In this document: positions 30,976 through 40,500 of the stretch, piece after piece
Position numbering within the stretch: the first letter of the stretch is position 1
How the letters are laid out: each line of letters begins with the position of its first letter
Assembly: GCF_013705725.1 (NCBI RefSeq)
Contig: NZ_CP055481.1
Location: forward strand, 2,108,001-2,172,000
From: Klebsiella sp. RHBSTW-00484
Lineage (GTDB): Bacteria; Pseudomonadota; Gammaproteobacteria; Enterobacterales; Enterobacteriaceae
DNA length: 64,000 nucleotides
Direction of reading: 5' to 3'
Notes under the pieces: generated by a model
The model's database searches: none
The model's input: only the letters and a program-made list of their open reading frames with translations
Told to the model about the DNA's origin: nothing
Program-made: the position numbers and the translations under genes

Positions 30976-32064
30976 TCACGGCAGGCGGTGACGGGCCTGA
31001 TAATAGGCCTGCCAGTGGGCTTCTTTATGCGTGCCGACGCGTTGTTCAAAATAGCGACGCAGGCGGGCGCGGTCATCTTCATTATCTTTAATGATGGTCC
31101 CGGCGATGCAGTCCACCAGATCGGCAGGCTCCCCGGCGCGGCTGGCTAAAAACCACGCCCGCACCCCGACGGCGTGGGCGACGTTAACCGCTTCGGCGGT
31201 GGACATAATGGCGTTGAGAGTATCCATTGATGTTTTTTTGCCGCCGTCGGCGCGCAGATCGCGGAAGGTATGCACCAGTAGCTCCAGCACGGCGTCGGGC
31301 ACTTTATGCGGGATGCCGCTATGCTCCAGCAGCCGGGCCGAGGCGCTGGCCACCAGCTCCAGCTCCTGTTGAAAATCCATAATCGGAAAGACGGTTTCGA
31401 AGTCGAAGCGGCGTTTCAGCGCCGCGCTCATTTCGTTAACTCCGCGATCGCGGGTGTTGGCGGTGGCGATAATATTAAATCCGGCGCGGGCGTACAGCTG
31501 GCTGTCATCGCCGGTCAGTTCAGGTATCGCCATTACGCGATCGGAAAGCATCCCCAGCAGGCAGTCCTGAACTTCCAGCGGGGTGCGGGTGATCTCTTCA
31601 AAGCGAACGATTTTACCGTCGCGCATTCCCTGATACAGCGGGGCGGGCACCAGCGCCTGTGTCGACGGCCCCTGGTTTATCAGTAATGCATAGTTCCACG
31701 CGTATTTGATTTGATCTTCCGTAATGGCCGCGCCGCCCTGGATAGTGAGCCCGGCGTCGCCGCAAACAGCGGTGGCCAGCAGCTCGGAGAGCAGTGATTT
31801 CGCCGTTCCCGGCTCGCCCACCAGCATCAGGCCGCGCCCGGTCGCCAGCGTCACCAGCATCCGTTCGATGGCGGCGGGACTGATAACCACCTTGCGGCTA
31901 ATATTGCGAGCGCTATCGCCAAGGATGAAAGCCCGCGCCGCCGGCAGGCTCAACTGCCAGCCGGGCGGGCAAGGGCGACGGTCATCCTGTTTAAGCCGTG
32001 AAAGTTCGTCGGCATACAGCACGGCAGCTGGTGGGCGCTGAAGGTGTGTTTCCTGTTGTGACAT
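30976..32064 (-). CDS. yehL: MoxR-family AAA+ ATPase YehL
   Basis: A 362-residue AAA+ ATPase. Walker A is GEPGTAKS (residues 83-90), the Walker B region is KIVRFEEITR, sensor 1 is IATANTRDRGVNEMSAALKRRFDFE with an arginine finger. MoxR ATPases act as hexameric remodelling chaperones together with VWA partners; YehP is the likely partner. It is the first gene of yehL-yehM-yehP-yehQ-yehR. The fic gene lies 96 bases upstream on the same strand and could feed transcription into it. Confidence 0.93.
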   Translation of the reverse strand: MSQQETHLQRPPAAVLYADELSRLKQDDRRPCPPGWQLSLPAARAFILGDSARNISRKVVISPAAIERMLVTLATGRGLMLVGEPGTAKSLLSELLATAVCGDAGLTIQGGAAITEDQIKYAWNYALLINQGPSTQALVPAPLYQGMRDGKIVRFEEITRTPLEVQDCLLGMLSDRVMAIPELTGDDSQLYARAGFNIIATANTRDRGVNEMSAALKRRFDFETVFPIMDFQQELELVASASARLLEHSGIPHKVPDAVLELLVHTFRDLRADGGKKTSMDTLNAIMSTAEAVNVAHAVGVRAWFLASRAGEPADLVDCIAGTIIKDNEDDRARLRRYFEQRVGTHKEAHWQAYYQARHRLP

Positions 32065-32160
32065 ATTTCTTCCTTAAAATGACAGCGATGACGAGGTACG
32101 ATTTTACTCTATGCGCACCCGGAGGTATCAGGGGCGTTTGCACGAGTCAGGGTGAATAAC

Positions 32161-33258
32161 TTATATGATTGCAGGCAATGTATAACGCGCACTGCGTCCT
32201 CCCGCATCACTTGCCGTTAAGAAACCAAGTTCTGTAAGCTGTGCTAAATGGCGGGTAGCGGTTGCCCGACTGACTCCGGCGACCGCTTTGTATTGGTGAT
32301 TATTAATCCCCTGACTGAAATCGCCGTCCAGCATGCGATTAAGTACTTTCACCTGGTCCGCATTAAGCTGCGCCGGGTCAGCACGTCGCCAATATTTTGT
32401 TTTAAATACGGTTCGTGCAATCAAGGCGAGCGTCCTTTCAAGAGATATCTGGAGCATTTCAATAAACCAGCGTAACCATGCGGTTATGTCCATATTTCCA
32501 CATTGCGTCTTTTCAATTATTGAGTAGTAGTCTTTACGATGTTCACGAATGGTCTGCGACATAGCATAAAGCCGCACGGTGTTATGCTCGGCCTGGGCGA
32601 GAGCCAGGTCCATGATAAGTCGACCTATTCGGCCATTACCATCTTCAAAAGGATGTATTGTCAAAAACCACAGATGCGCGATACCCGCGCGTAATATGGG
32701 ATCCTGGATCGCATCATGGCGACTGTTATTAAACCATTGAATGAAAGCTGCCATTTCCGTGTCGATGGCAGTAGCGTCCGGCCCTTCAAAATGAATAACG
32801 GGTCTATCGATACGACCCGATACCACCTGAACCGGCCCCGTTCGAAACTGACCGCCGACGATGGTATAAATCAATCCCGTATCAACGGGAAATAGTGACG
32901 CATGCCAGTGTAATAACCGCTCAGGGGTAAGGGGGGTATCCAGATTGTTAATGGCGTCCAGCGCTGATTCCACCAGCCCTTCAGTTTTCTTATCTATAGG
33001 GTACGTTATCTTTTCATCGATACCTAAGTGAGTCGCCAGCGATGAGCGAACCGAGCGTACATCAAGCCGCTCGCCCTCAATGTCGCTAGAATAAAGGATG
33101 TTTGCCAGAAGAGTATCAAGCGTTGTGCTGGCGTTAGCGAGTATCTGGCTGCTGCCATATAGCTTACCTTGCAGAAAGTTTATATGACGCAGTAGTGGTG
33201 AAAGCTGCTCCTGATCGCAACTGAAGGCGGGCCAGTTATCTTGCTGCCAAATCCACAT
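32161..33258 (-). CDS. Class II Fic-domain protein with C-terminal winged helix
   Basis: A 365-residue Fic protein. The N-terminal DUF4172-like helical region carries the inhibitory motif SSDIEG (Ser57, Glu61, Gly62), which fits (S/T)xxxE(G/N) of class II Fic enzymes. The catalytic motif HPFEDGNGRIGR begins at His202 and is complete, so it should be an active, self-inhibited nucleotidyl transferase (AMPylator). The C-terminus (about residues 300-365: VLNRMLDGDFSQGINNHQYKAVAGVSRATATRHLAQLTELGFL) is a winged-helix DNA-binding domain. The ATG follows AGGAG. A 25-bp inverted repeat lies 30 bases upstream. It is not part of the E. coli K-12 arrangement of this region as I know it, so it is probably acquired. 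Confidence 0.9.
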   Translation of the reverse strand: MWIWQQDNWPAFSCDQEQLSPLLRHINFLQGKLYGSSQILANASTTLDTLLANILYSSDIEGERLDVRSVRSSLATHLGIDEKITYPIDKKTEGLVESALDAINNLDTPLTPERLLHWHASLFPVDTGLIYTIVGGQFRTGPVQVVSGRIDRPVIHFEGPDATAIDTEMAAFIQWFNNSRHDAIQDPILRAGIAHLWFLTIHPFEDGNGRIGRLIMDLALAQAEHNTVRLYAMSQTIREHRKDYYSIIEKTQCGNMDITAWLRWFIEMLQISLERTLALIARTVFKTKYWRRADPAQLNADQVKVLNRMLDGDFSQGINNHQYKAVAGVSRATATRHLAQLTELGFLTASDAGGRSARYTLPAII

Positions 33259-33287
33259 TGCAATCTCCTGAGTCGATTATCTGCCTT

Positions 33288-33312
33288 ATTCTACTCATTT
33301 TGTGAGTAGAAT
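33288..33312. promoter_or_regulatory. Inverted-repeat operator upstream of fic
   Basis: Perfect 10-bp arms ATTCTACTCA (33288-33297) and TGAGTAGAAT (33303-33312) with a 5-base spacer. An isolated half-site TGAGTCGATT lies at 33269-33278, beside the fic ribosome site. The same structure recurs at 33928-33952. The likely binder is a winged-helix dimer, possibly the Fic protein itself. Confidence 0.65.
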
Positions 33313-33322
33313 AGCACGGCAA

Positions 33323-33649
33323 TTAATGCCCGGCATCGTTGCTGGCGTAAAAAATAGACTGCAATTTTGCGCTGAAACACGTCACGATGCTTTCGACGGT
33401 TGCTCCGGATAAATCACGGTCATCAATAAATTCATCTTTTATATAGAGCAGTGCATCATCCATTATTCCGATGGGCACACCCTCAGCATCTTGCGGAAAA
33501 GTGGTGGGTAATCTGTAGCGCTCCAGGCGAAAAACGGTACCAGTATAAATCTCGCCGCACTGATGAACTTCCAGACGAAAGTGGAAAGGTTCGGACTTTT
33601 CCCGTACATCATAGTCATAGGTGGCGACCAGTTGACGCTGTATTATCAT
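33323..33649 (-). CDS. Unknown 108-residue protein upstream of fic
   Basis: A small acidic, apparently soluble protein (start MIIQRQLVATYDYDV, with EPFHFRLEVHQCGEIYTGTVFRLERYRLPTTFP and MDDALLYIKDEF). I recognise no domain. By position it corresponds to E. coli yehK, between the DUF4132 genes and yehL, but I cannot confirm homology. It follows the 73-residue ORF by 13 bases and precedes fic by about 65 bases, so it may be a partner or regulator of either the Fic protein or the DUF4132 proteins. Confidence 0.65.
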   Translation of the reverse strand: MIIQRQLVATYDYDVREKSEPFHFRLEVHQCGEIYTGTVFRLERYRLPTTFPQDAEGVPIGIMDDALLYIKDEFIDDRDLSGATVESIVTCFSAKLQSIFYASNDAGH

Positions 33650-33662
33650 GGAATTCGTTCCA

Positions 33663-33884
33663 TCAAATTAATTCATCTGGCTTAATATCAGGGTGTATTT
33701 TGTACAGAGGATTCATTACGTCAAGCAGCATGCTGGCCATGATTTTTCCGGCAGCTTGCTGATAGCAGCGTAATTCCTCTTTACCGCAATGGGTTTGCAC
33801 CAGGGCCACTGAGCTATCTATTTCCTTACCGAATCTCAACATCAGTTGGCTGATGGTTGTAGCGATCTCTTTGTTTTCAATCAT
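33663..33884 (-). CDS. Unknown 73-residue protein
   Basis: A small, mostly helical protein (IENKEIATTISQLMLRFGKEIDSSVALVQ... KPDELI) with no motif I recognise. Only a weak ribosome site (GGAAC) precedes the ATG. The 25-bp inverted repeat at 33928-33952 lies 44 bases upstream, in the same relation as the related repeat to fic, which argues that this ORF and its 108-residue neighbour form a controlled unit. Confidence 0.6.
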   Translation of the reverse strand: MIENKEIATTISQLMLRFGKEIDSSVALVQTHCGKEELRCYQQAAGKIMASMLLDVMNPLYKIHPDIKPDELI

Positions 33885-33927
33885 GATTATTTCTGTTCCA
33901 GAATAAGGCTCTGGTTATAGGGTAAAT

Positions 33928-33952
33928 ATTCGACTCATGCGGTGAGTCGAAT
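33928..33952. promoter_or_regulatory. Inverted-repeat operator upstream of the two small ORFs
   Basis: Perfect 10-bp arms ATTCGACTCA (33928-33937) and TGAGTCGAAT (33943-33952) with a 5-base spacer. It matches the repeat before fic (33288-33312) at 18 of 20 arm positions with the same spacing. A further half-site AATCGACTCA is at 33962-33971. Confidence 0.65.
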
Positions 33953-33984
33953 CGTGTGGCCAATCGACTCACCGCATTTTTGTT
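33938..33984 (+). terminator. Long hairpin with T tract facing against the genes
   Basis: TGCGGTGAGTCGA (33938-33950) and TCGACTCACCGCA (33964-33976) form a perfect 13-bp stem followed by TTTTTGTT on the + strand, just after the end of the DUF4132 gene on the other strand. The same central arm also pairs with 33928-33937, so the two hairpins exclude each other. Confidence 0.5.
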
Positions 33985-36900
33985 CTAGCGGAAAATAATA
34001 TCCACCGTGCTTAGCGCCTCGCTAAGATCCTGAGAATCAAGCTGCGAGAAGGCGGCGGGGCGTTCGTCGCGATAGAGCGTAATGGTGCCGAACTGCTGGC
34101 TTGCTTTGGCGTCGATGTTGTAGTGAACAAACCCCGGCGAAACCTCCAGTATCAGCCGATGCTGCGGGAGGTCGTAGTAGAAACAATTTTCGTTAGCCTG
34201 CCACCAGCCACGGCCGCGGATCCCTAACAGCTGCCCGCAGGTGGTTGATTTGCCCTGCCAGCGCGTCAGTTTGCTGCTGGCCGCTTCTGCTGGCGTCAGC
34301 AGCACCGTACGGCGCGCCAGTTGGCGGAAGGGCTGCAACAGCAGGTAGTCGTTGAGGATTTGTTCGAACGCCGCGCACGTTTTATCACCCATTTCCAGCG
34401 GATGAGCGATGCCGAACACGGCATCCTCCGGCAGGGCGATAGTTTCATCCAGGCTATCGCAGAATTCGCCCTCCGCTGCGACGCGAAAGGCGTTGAGCAG
34501 ACGTCGTGGTTCATTCGGTGCGTAAACTCCCCACACTAAGCGCCGGGTCAGATGGCTGGTCAGCGGATGGTCGACAAACAGCGCCTGAAACTCAGCTCGA
34601 TTCCAGCTCCGCGCCAGCCGCAGCGCGTTTTCCAGGTGCGGAAGCAGGCGTTTTGCTACCTGAGTGGCGTCTTTTTTCAAACCTTTCAGCCGGGCCAGTG
34701 CTTCCGCTGCTTTCACCTGATCGTCATCGGCGCGCAGGCGCGGAATGGTTTTCTGCCGCGCCCCCTGCTGGTCGTATATCACCGGCAGCAGGTTTTCATC
34801 AAAGCGCACGCTGAAGCTGCGGGTGCCAAAATCAAAGGTCAGCGCCTGTGCATCATCCAGGCCCAGCGTCGGCGTCAGTCGGTCTTGTAGCTGCTCTTCG
34901 CTCAGACCGCGCGCGTCGGCAACCTCTTCAAGATACTGCTCCGCGCTGTCGCGCAGCGGGCGGGATTTAGCGCGTTGGGAAATATGGTGCAGTTGCAGCA
35001 GCGCCATATCGCTGCCGATGCGGGTGAGGATATTGAGCCCGCTGGCGGCACGGGCGGATTTCCCCTCCTGCGGCCAGGCAAGGATCAGTTGAGTTAAATC
35101 ACGCACCGTACTCTCATCGCCGAACAGCCCCAGTATCTGAAACGCCCAGTTCTCTTTGGCGGGAGCCCCGGCGTTTTGCCAGGCGTTAAACAGATCCCAG
35201 GCAAAAGCGGCTAACGACTGGGGCTGGCAGGTGGCTTTGACGATATCCAGCCCGCAGTAATGATGGCCGCCCTGGGCGAAACGCAGCATCTCTCCGAGGA
35301 TCTCCAGCGCATCGTCCGTCAGAGGCTGGTCGTTACTGATAAGCCGCGGCCTGCGCCAGAGCGCGGGCTGCCAAAAATCCGACGCTTTCGATGTGCGAGC
35401 CGGGTAGTTGTCCAGCGGATCCTGAGTTAACAATAGTTCCAGTGCCGCCCACAGCTGCGGTTCGTTCCAGCGTAGGGCGACCGTTTGCAGTAGCGCTTCG
35501 TGACCTTGCTGGTACAGCAGGCGCAGGGCGTTAATCGCCGCTTCGCGGTTATCGCCAGCTTTGTCGAACGCCTGCGGGATTAGCGCGGTGGCGGCGTGTT
35601 CCGGCCATTGCAGTAGCCACTGGCGAGCGAGATTGCTCTGTGCCTGGAAACGCCGCCAGAGGCGGGCGACCGGTAGCGCCAGTTCCGTCGCACCGATATG
35701 AATCAGCAGCGGAAAGATCTCTTTTGGCCGATGCTGAAGCGCCAGCTGTAGTCCGGGCAGGGCATCCGTCCCGAGGATGCTCAGCAGATATTCAGCCCCG
35801 ACAAATTTGAAATTCTCTTCATTGATGCGCTGCCAGAGCGTGACAGCCTGCTCGCGCGGCAACTGCATCAGTAGATAAAGATTCCAGTGTTCGTTGGGGT
35901 TATAGCCTCCTTCAAGATAGTCTCGCCAGGCCTGCAGCAGCACCTCGCTTTCGCCGCTGTGCAGCGCCTTGACGGCCGCTTTATACCATCTCTTCTCATT
36001 TCCGTATGCGCTATATCCAGACCACAAATGCCCTGACTGCCCGTTAAGCGTATATTGATGGAACAGATAATCCATATCCTCAAAGCCCAGCTCCCGTAAT
36101 ACAACCTCTCCTTTGCGGGTAAGGCGTTCAGACAGCGGCAGGTCGTTAAAGAAGCAGGCCGGTTTGCTGGTGGCCAGTGCCTCTCTTTCCCCCGGTTGCC
36201 AGTATTCCTGCGGAGCAACCTGGAGTACGGGAAGCTCAAAGCGTGGGCTTGCAGCTTTTTTCTTTTTGCCGCGCCACGGCGGTGAGAGCAGGATTTCCGG
36301 CAGGCTGGCGTTATCGGTAGTGAGGAGAGGGGCTGAGGTCTGCTCCTCTGAGCGGAGCTGTAACAGTGCAGCGGCTTGTGGCGTCAGCCATGGCAGTATT
36401 TGCTCAACCATTGATGGTTGCGCTGTGAGTAATACCTGCAACAGGGATTGCCAAATCGCCTCCAACTTGGGCTGACGGCTCTCACGTTCTTGTAGATCTG
36501 GTTCGTCTCCCCATTTATTTAACCAGCCTAAGTGTCCTGCCACGTTTTTTTGCGCCAACAGTTCCGCCAGCGCAGCCAGCGTTGCCTGTGGAAAGAGTTT
36601 GGCGCATTTGTTCACGCGCGCCATGCTGCGTTGATTTTTATCCGCTACGTGTAGCAATAAGGTCACGGCTTGCGGATGGTCGATCTGCGCCAGCAGTCCG
36701 GCGCAATCGTCACCATGAGCATAAGGAGCCAGGCGTGATACTGCCGTCAACCCCTGTTCGCGCAGCAGCGCGGCACAGGCAGCGTAACCATAATGGTTTT
36801 CGTACCAGGCATCGCTAGTTTCGTGGTTATTAAACACGTCCATTTTGCGCAGCTTTACCAGCGTTCCGGGAACGACGGTTATCACCGTTTTCAGCCACTC

Positions 36901-37584
36901 TGTCGATGAAGACGGCTGTGTCGCCATCTTAGTGGCTATATCTGCTCTTTCAGGCAGTAGTATCGCCATTAACGGGCGGCGATCTGGCGGAATATCAGGA
37001 AGCGCGGCAATAAGTTTGTTGGTACAGTGCTGCCACAGCTCCTCTTCTGCCAACGAAAAATGCTTGCGCAGACGGATATCGAATTCATGATAGGTACAGG
37101 ATCGCCACACATATTGCCTGGCGAAGGGAGAAAAAGTGACGGTGTTTGTCGATCGCCAGACATTGGAAGTATCGTATTGAATACCTATCTTCTGCCGTTC
37201 AATGACCACCTCAGTGGCGTACTCCAACCCTTCCTGTTGAACGATCGCATCCAAATATTCAGCATGGTGACTGTCACTGAGCTCTACTAGTACCGCTATT
37301 ACACGGGCAGGCATAGCTGGTTTAGGCGCGTTAATGTAGCTAATCGCCTGCTCTATAGCCTGCTGCCACTGCTCGTCACATTCGCCATAATGAAATGTTG
37401 TCGGTTGCGTGTTCCCGAAGCGTTGCTGCAAATCATTCGCCAGCGCCTGAATGCGCCCCTCTTCAACCCGCGGCACTGGTTCGCCCGGCCAGCGGCGATG
37501 GCTTAACGGCTCTTTGCCCTTTTTAAAGGTCAATTCCAGCTGCGCGTCATCCGCCAGCCATGGTGGTGTTACTGCGTTGTGCAT
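33985..37584 (-). CDS. DUF4132 protein without WGR domain (YehI/MolR family)
   Basis: A protein of about 1199 residues, largest in the DUF4132 family. It begins MHNAVTPPWLADDAQLELTF, which aligns with the region just after the WGR domain of its two upstream paralogues, so the WGR is missing. The C-terminal part has FGTRSFSVRFDENLLPVIYD, a basic HLTRRLVWGVYAPNEPRRLL segment and a closing STVDIIF. The middle is rich in helical, HEAT-like repeats. I start at the ATG at 37584, six bases after AAGGA; the ATG at 37590 abuts that site. The function is unknown. In position it corresponds to yehI. Confidence 0.85.
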   Translation of the reverse strand: MHNAVTPPWLADDAQLELTFKKGKEPLSHRRWPGEPVPRVEEGRIQALANDLQQRFGNTQPTTFHYGECDEQWQQAIEQAISYINAPKPAMPARVIAVLVELSDSHHAEYLDAIVQQEGLEYATEVVIERQKIGIQYDTSNVWRSTNTVTFSPFARQYVWRSCTYHEFDIRLRKHFSLAEEELWQHCTNKLIAALPDIPPDRRPLMAILLPERADIATKMATQPSSSTEWLKTVITVVPGTLVKLRKMDVFNNHETSDAWYENHYGYAACAALLREQGLTAVSRLAPYAHGDDCAGLLAQIDHPQAVTLLLHVADKNQRSMARVNKCAKLFPQATLAALAELLAQKNVAGHLGWLNKWGDEPDLQERESRQPKLEAIWQSLLQVLLTAQPSMVEQILPWLTPQAAALLQLRSEEQTSAPLLTTDNASLPEILLSPPWRGKKKKAASPRFELPVLQVAPQEYWQPGEREALATSKPACFFNDLPLSERLTRKGEVVLRELGFEDMDYLFHQYTLNGQSGHLWSGYSAYGNEKRWYKAAVKALHSGESEVLLQAWRDYLEGGYNPNEHWNLYLLMQLPREQAVTLWQRINEENFKFVGAEYLLSILGTDALPGLQLALQHRPKEIFPLLIHIGATELALPVARLWRRFQAQSNLARQWLLQWPEHAATALIPQAFDKAGDNREAAINALRLLYQQGHEALLQTVALRWNEPQLWAALELLLTQDPLDNYPARTSKASDFWQPALWRRPRLISNDQPLTDDALEILGEMLRFAQGGHHYCGLDIVKATCQPQSLAAFAWDLFNAWQNAGAPAKENWAFQILGLFGDESTVRDLTQLILAWPQEGKSARAASGLNILTRIGSDMALLQLHHISQRAKSRPLRDSAEQYLEEVADARGLSEEQLQDRLTPTLGLDDAQALTFDFGTRSFSVRFDENLLPVIYDQQGARQKTIPRLRADDDQVKAAEALARLKGLKKDATQVAKRLLPHLENALRLARSWNRAEFQALFVDHPLTSHLTRRLVWGVYAPNEPRRLLNAFRVAAEGEFCDSLDETIALPEDAVFGIAHPLEMGDKTCAAFEQILNDYLLLQPFRQLARRTVLLTPAEAASSKLTRWQGKSTTCGQLLGIRGRGWWQANENCFYYDLPQHRLILEVSPGFVHYNIDAKASQQFGTITLYRDERPAAFSQLDSQDLSEALSTVDIIFR

Positions 37585-37598
37585 AAACATTCCTTGTT

Positions 37599-40500
37599 CT
37601 ATTCAAATAGCGCGTCAATGTCGTTAATCAGTTCGCTGGCGCTGACGCTATCCAGGACGGAGAACGTCGCGTCCTGCGGACCGTTGCTGCCCCAGCCGTA
37701 CTGGTGCGCATGTTCGGCGCATAGCCAGATTTTACTTAACAGCTGCTCGGCGCTAAGCCCATCCGGCGACATGCCCACGGCGAAGCCTTCGTCGATTTCC
37801 ATCACCAGCGTCCACTGTCCCAGCGGTTTCAGCATCCAGCCGATCCAGCCCGCATCCTGTGGATCGCCGCGCAGCCAGCCTTTATTCGCCAGCCCCATCA
37901 CCCGGCCGCTCGGGCACTTGCGCCCGGCCCAGCGGGTCAGCTCGGTGGCAGCCAGTTCGGCAGGGGTCAGGGTATAGCAGTTGCGATCGAGCTGACGGAA
38001 CGGTGGCAGCAGTTCGTAATCGGCGAACAGTTGACCGAAGGCGGCGGCGTCTCCCGCAGGCATTTCCAGCACGTGCGGAATACCGATGCAGATCTCTCCG
38101 TCCGGCAGGGTAAAGAGATCGTCATCGGCGGTGCTGTAACTGTTGTCTTCGGCAACGCGGAAGCAGGCCAGCAGTTTGTTGTCCGCACTATAGACGCCCC
38201 ATACCAGGCGACGGGTAAGGTGGCGTACCAGCGGATGACTCACCAGAAACTGGTGGAAATTCTCCGGCGTCCAGCGTCGGCGCTGGCACATGGCGGATTC
38301 CATCCGCGCGATTTGCTGGGCGGCAATTGTGCGGGCGTCTTTTTTCAGCGCTTTGTAGCGATTAACCGACTCTGTTGCCAGCGCGTCATCATCACTCTTA
38401 TTGGGTTTTGGCAGGTCTTTCAGACGACTGCCGCTTTCATCGCGCACGAACGGCTTGAGCGCCTCATCAAAGCTAACGATAAAGCGCCGCGGGCCAAAAT
38501 CGAGGGTTAACGTTCCATCATCGTTCAATCCGAGATCCGGAGCGAGGCGGTCTTCCAGCTCGGCAACGGTCAGTTCGCGACTCTCGGCGATATCGCCGAT
38601 TTTTTCCCGTGCGCGCTCCTGTAAGGCTTTGAACTTCAGCTTCTGGGCGATGCCGTTAAGCTGCATCAGGGCGATATCCGTGCCGATCGCGGCGAGAATA
38701 TCTAACCCAACGGTGGCGCGTTTATGCTGGGATTCACCCGGCCAGATGCGGATCAGCGGCGTTAGCGCTCGTGCGGTGTCGTCGTTGCCGAGAATTCCCA
38801 GCGCGCTAAAGGCCCAGCCCTCTTTGGATGGCGCTCCGGCGGTTTGCCAGGCGCTGAACAGGTCCCAGGCGAAGGCGGCGAGTGACTCGGCAGTGCAGAG
38901 ATCTTTCACCTGCTGTAAGCCGGGGTAAATGCCTTCTTCTGCCGGGAAGCGCAGCATTTCGCCAAGCGATTTTAATGCTGCGTCCGGCAGAGCCTGACCA
39001 TTTTCCCGCAGTTGCGGGCGCGTCCAGAATGCGGGCTGGTAAAACGCAGGCAGGGCCGGAATTTTGGTCGGATGGTTATCCAGCGGATCGAGTGAGAGCA
39101 GGGCGTTAATGGCGTCCATCACCTCCGGCTGGTTATAGCGCTGTGCGATCTGTTCAAGCAGCGGCTGATGGCCGTTATCTATCAGCAGATGTAGCGCCAG
39201 ACGTGCACTGTCCTGCGCTTCGCCTGCTTTACCAAAGGCTGCGGGCAGCAGGCCGGTAATGGCATGTTCCGGATAGGCCAGCAGCCACTCGCGGGCAGCA
39301 TCGCGCACCGTTTTAAGTTTGTTAAAGGCGCGGGCGACCATCGGAGCCAGTTCGCTGGCGGCAAACCAGATAGCGACGGGTAAGTTCTCCTGCGGGTAGC
39401 GAGAAAGTGCGTTAATAAAGCCCGGCAGTCCGGCAAGGCGCAGGTACGTCATCACATATTCCGTGCCCGTGTGCGGCTCTTTGCTCAGGGCGTTCCAGGC
39501 CTGGATTGCCTGCGCGGCGGGCAGCGCGGTGAGCATATAGAGCGCCCATTCGTACGAGGAAGAACCGTGGATGGCCTTAACCTCCGCAATCAGCGCGGGA
39601 TAATCCTGCCGTTGCCAGGCGCTCAGTACGGCGTCGGGGGCGTCGTCATAACTATTGCCATTCCAGCGCTGAAAACCGCCTAATTGCGTCAGGTAGTTTT
39701 TGTCGTCCTTTCCTTTGCCTTGTTCCACCCGGTGGGCATACCAACTACGCTGTTCGAGAAGTTGCTTGCCCGCCTCTTCCGTCAGCATGCAGATCGGGTC
39801 TAAGGCCAGCGGTGATAAATCCAGTTGGGGAATAGGGGACTTTTTCTTTTTCGTCGCCCATGGTGGGGATACCAGCACCGGCGGCAGCATATCGTCACTG
39901 GCGCAGTCGGTCTGCTGATTTAATTGCTGCTGGCAGGTTTCCAGCAGCGCCGCGGCCTGCGAGGAGATCCATTGCGCGACCTGTGCGACCAGTTCCGGTC
40001 GGGCGCTCAACTGGGTCATCAGCATAATGCGCCAGCGTTTCTCTTCTTTTTGTGTCAGCAGTTCAGCCAATGCCGCCAGCGCCGCATGTGGGAAACGGGT
40101 GCAGGCTTGTGTCATCCGTTCGTGGCAGCGTTTTCCTTGTTCGCTCACGCGGATCAGCTGCGTCAGGGCCTGCGGATGATTAAGATAACTTACCAGCTCG
40201 CCGCACAGATCATCGTGAACGTAGGGCGCAAAGCGGGAGATTCCGGCGACTCCCTGTTCGCGCATCACCGTCGCGTTCCAGACGCTGCCGTGGTAATAGT
40301 CGTTAAACAGGTTTTCCGCCAGGTAAGGATCCAGCGCTTTGACGACCTGCGGGTCACTGGCAACCAGCTTCAGCCATTCTGCCGTTTTGACATTTTTATG
40401 CGCCAGCGCCCGGCGGGCGATGTCGTGGGCGATATCCGGGCGCTCTGGCAGCAATAACGCGACCAGCGGCTGCTGGCCGATAGGCATATCCGGCAACGCG

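Noticed and set aside
30966..31082. 39-residue N-terminal extension of YehM
   Set aside because: It lies within the end of yehL, whereas GAGGGA and homology support the ATG at 30965.
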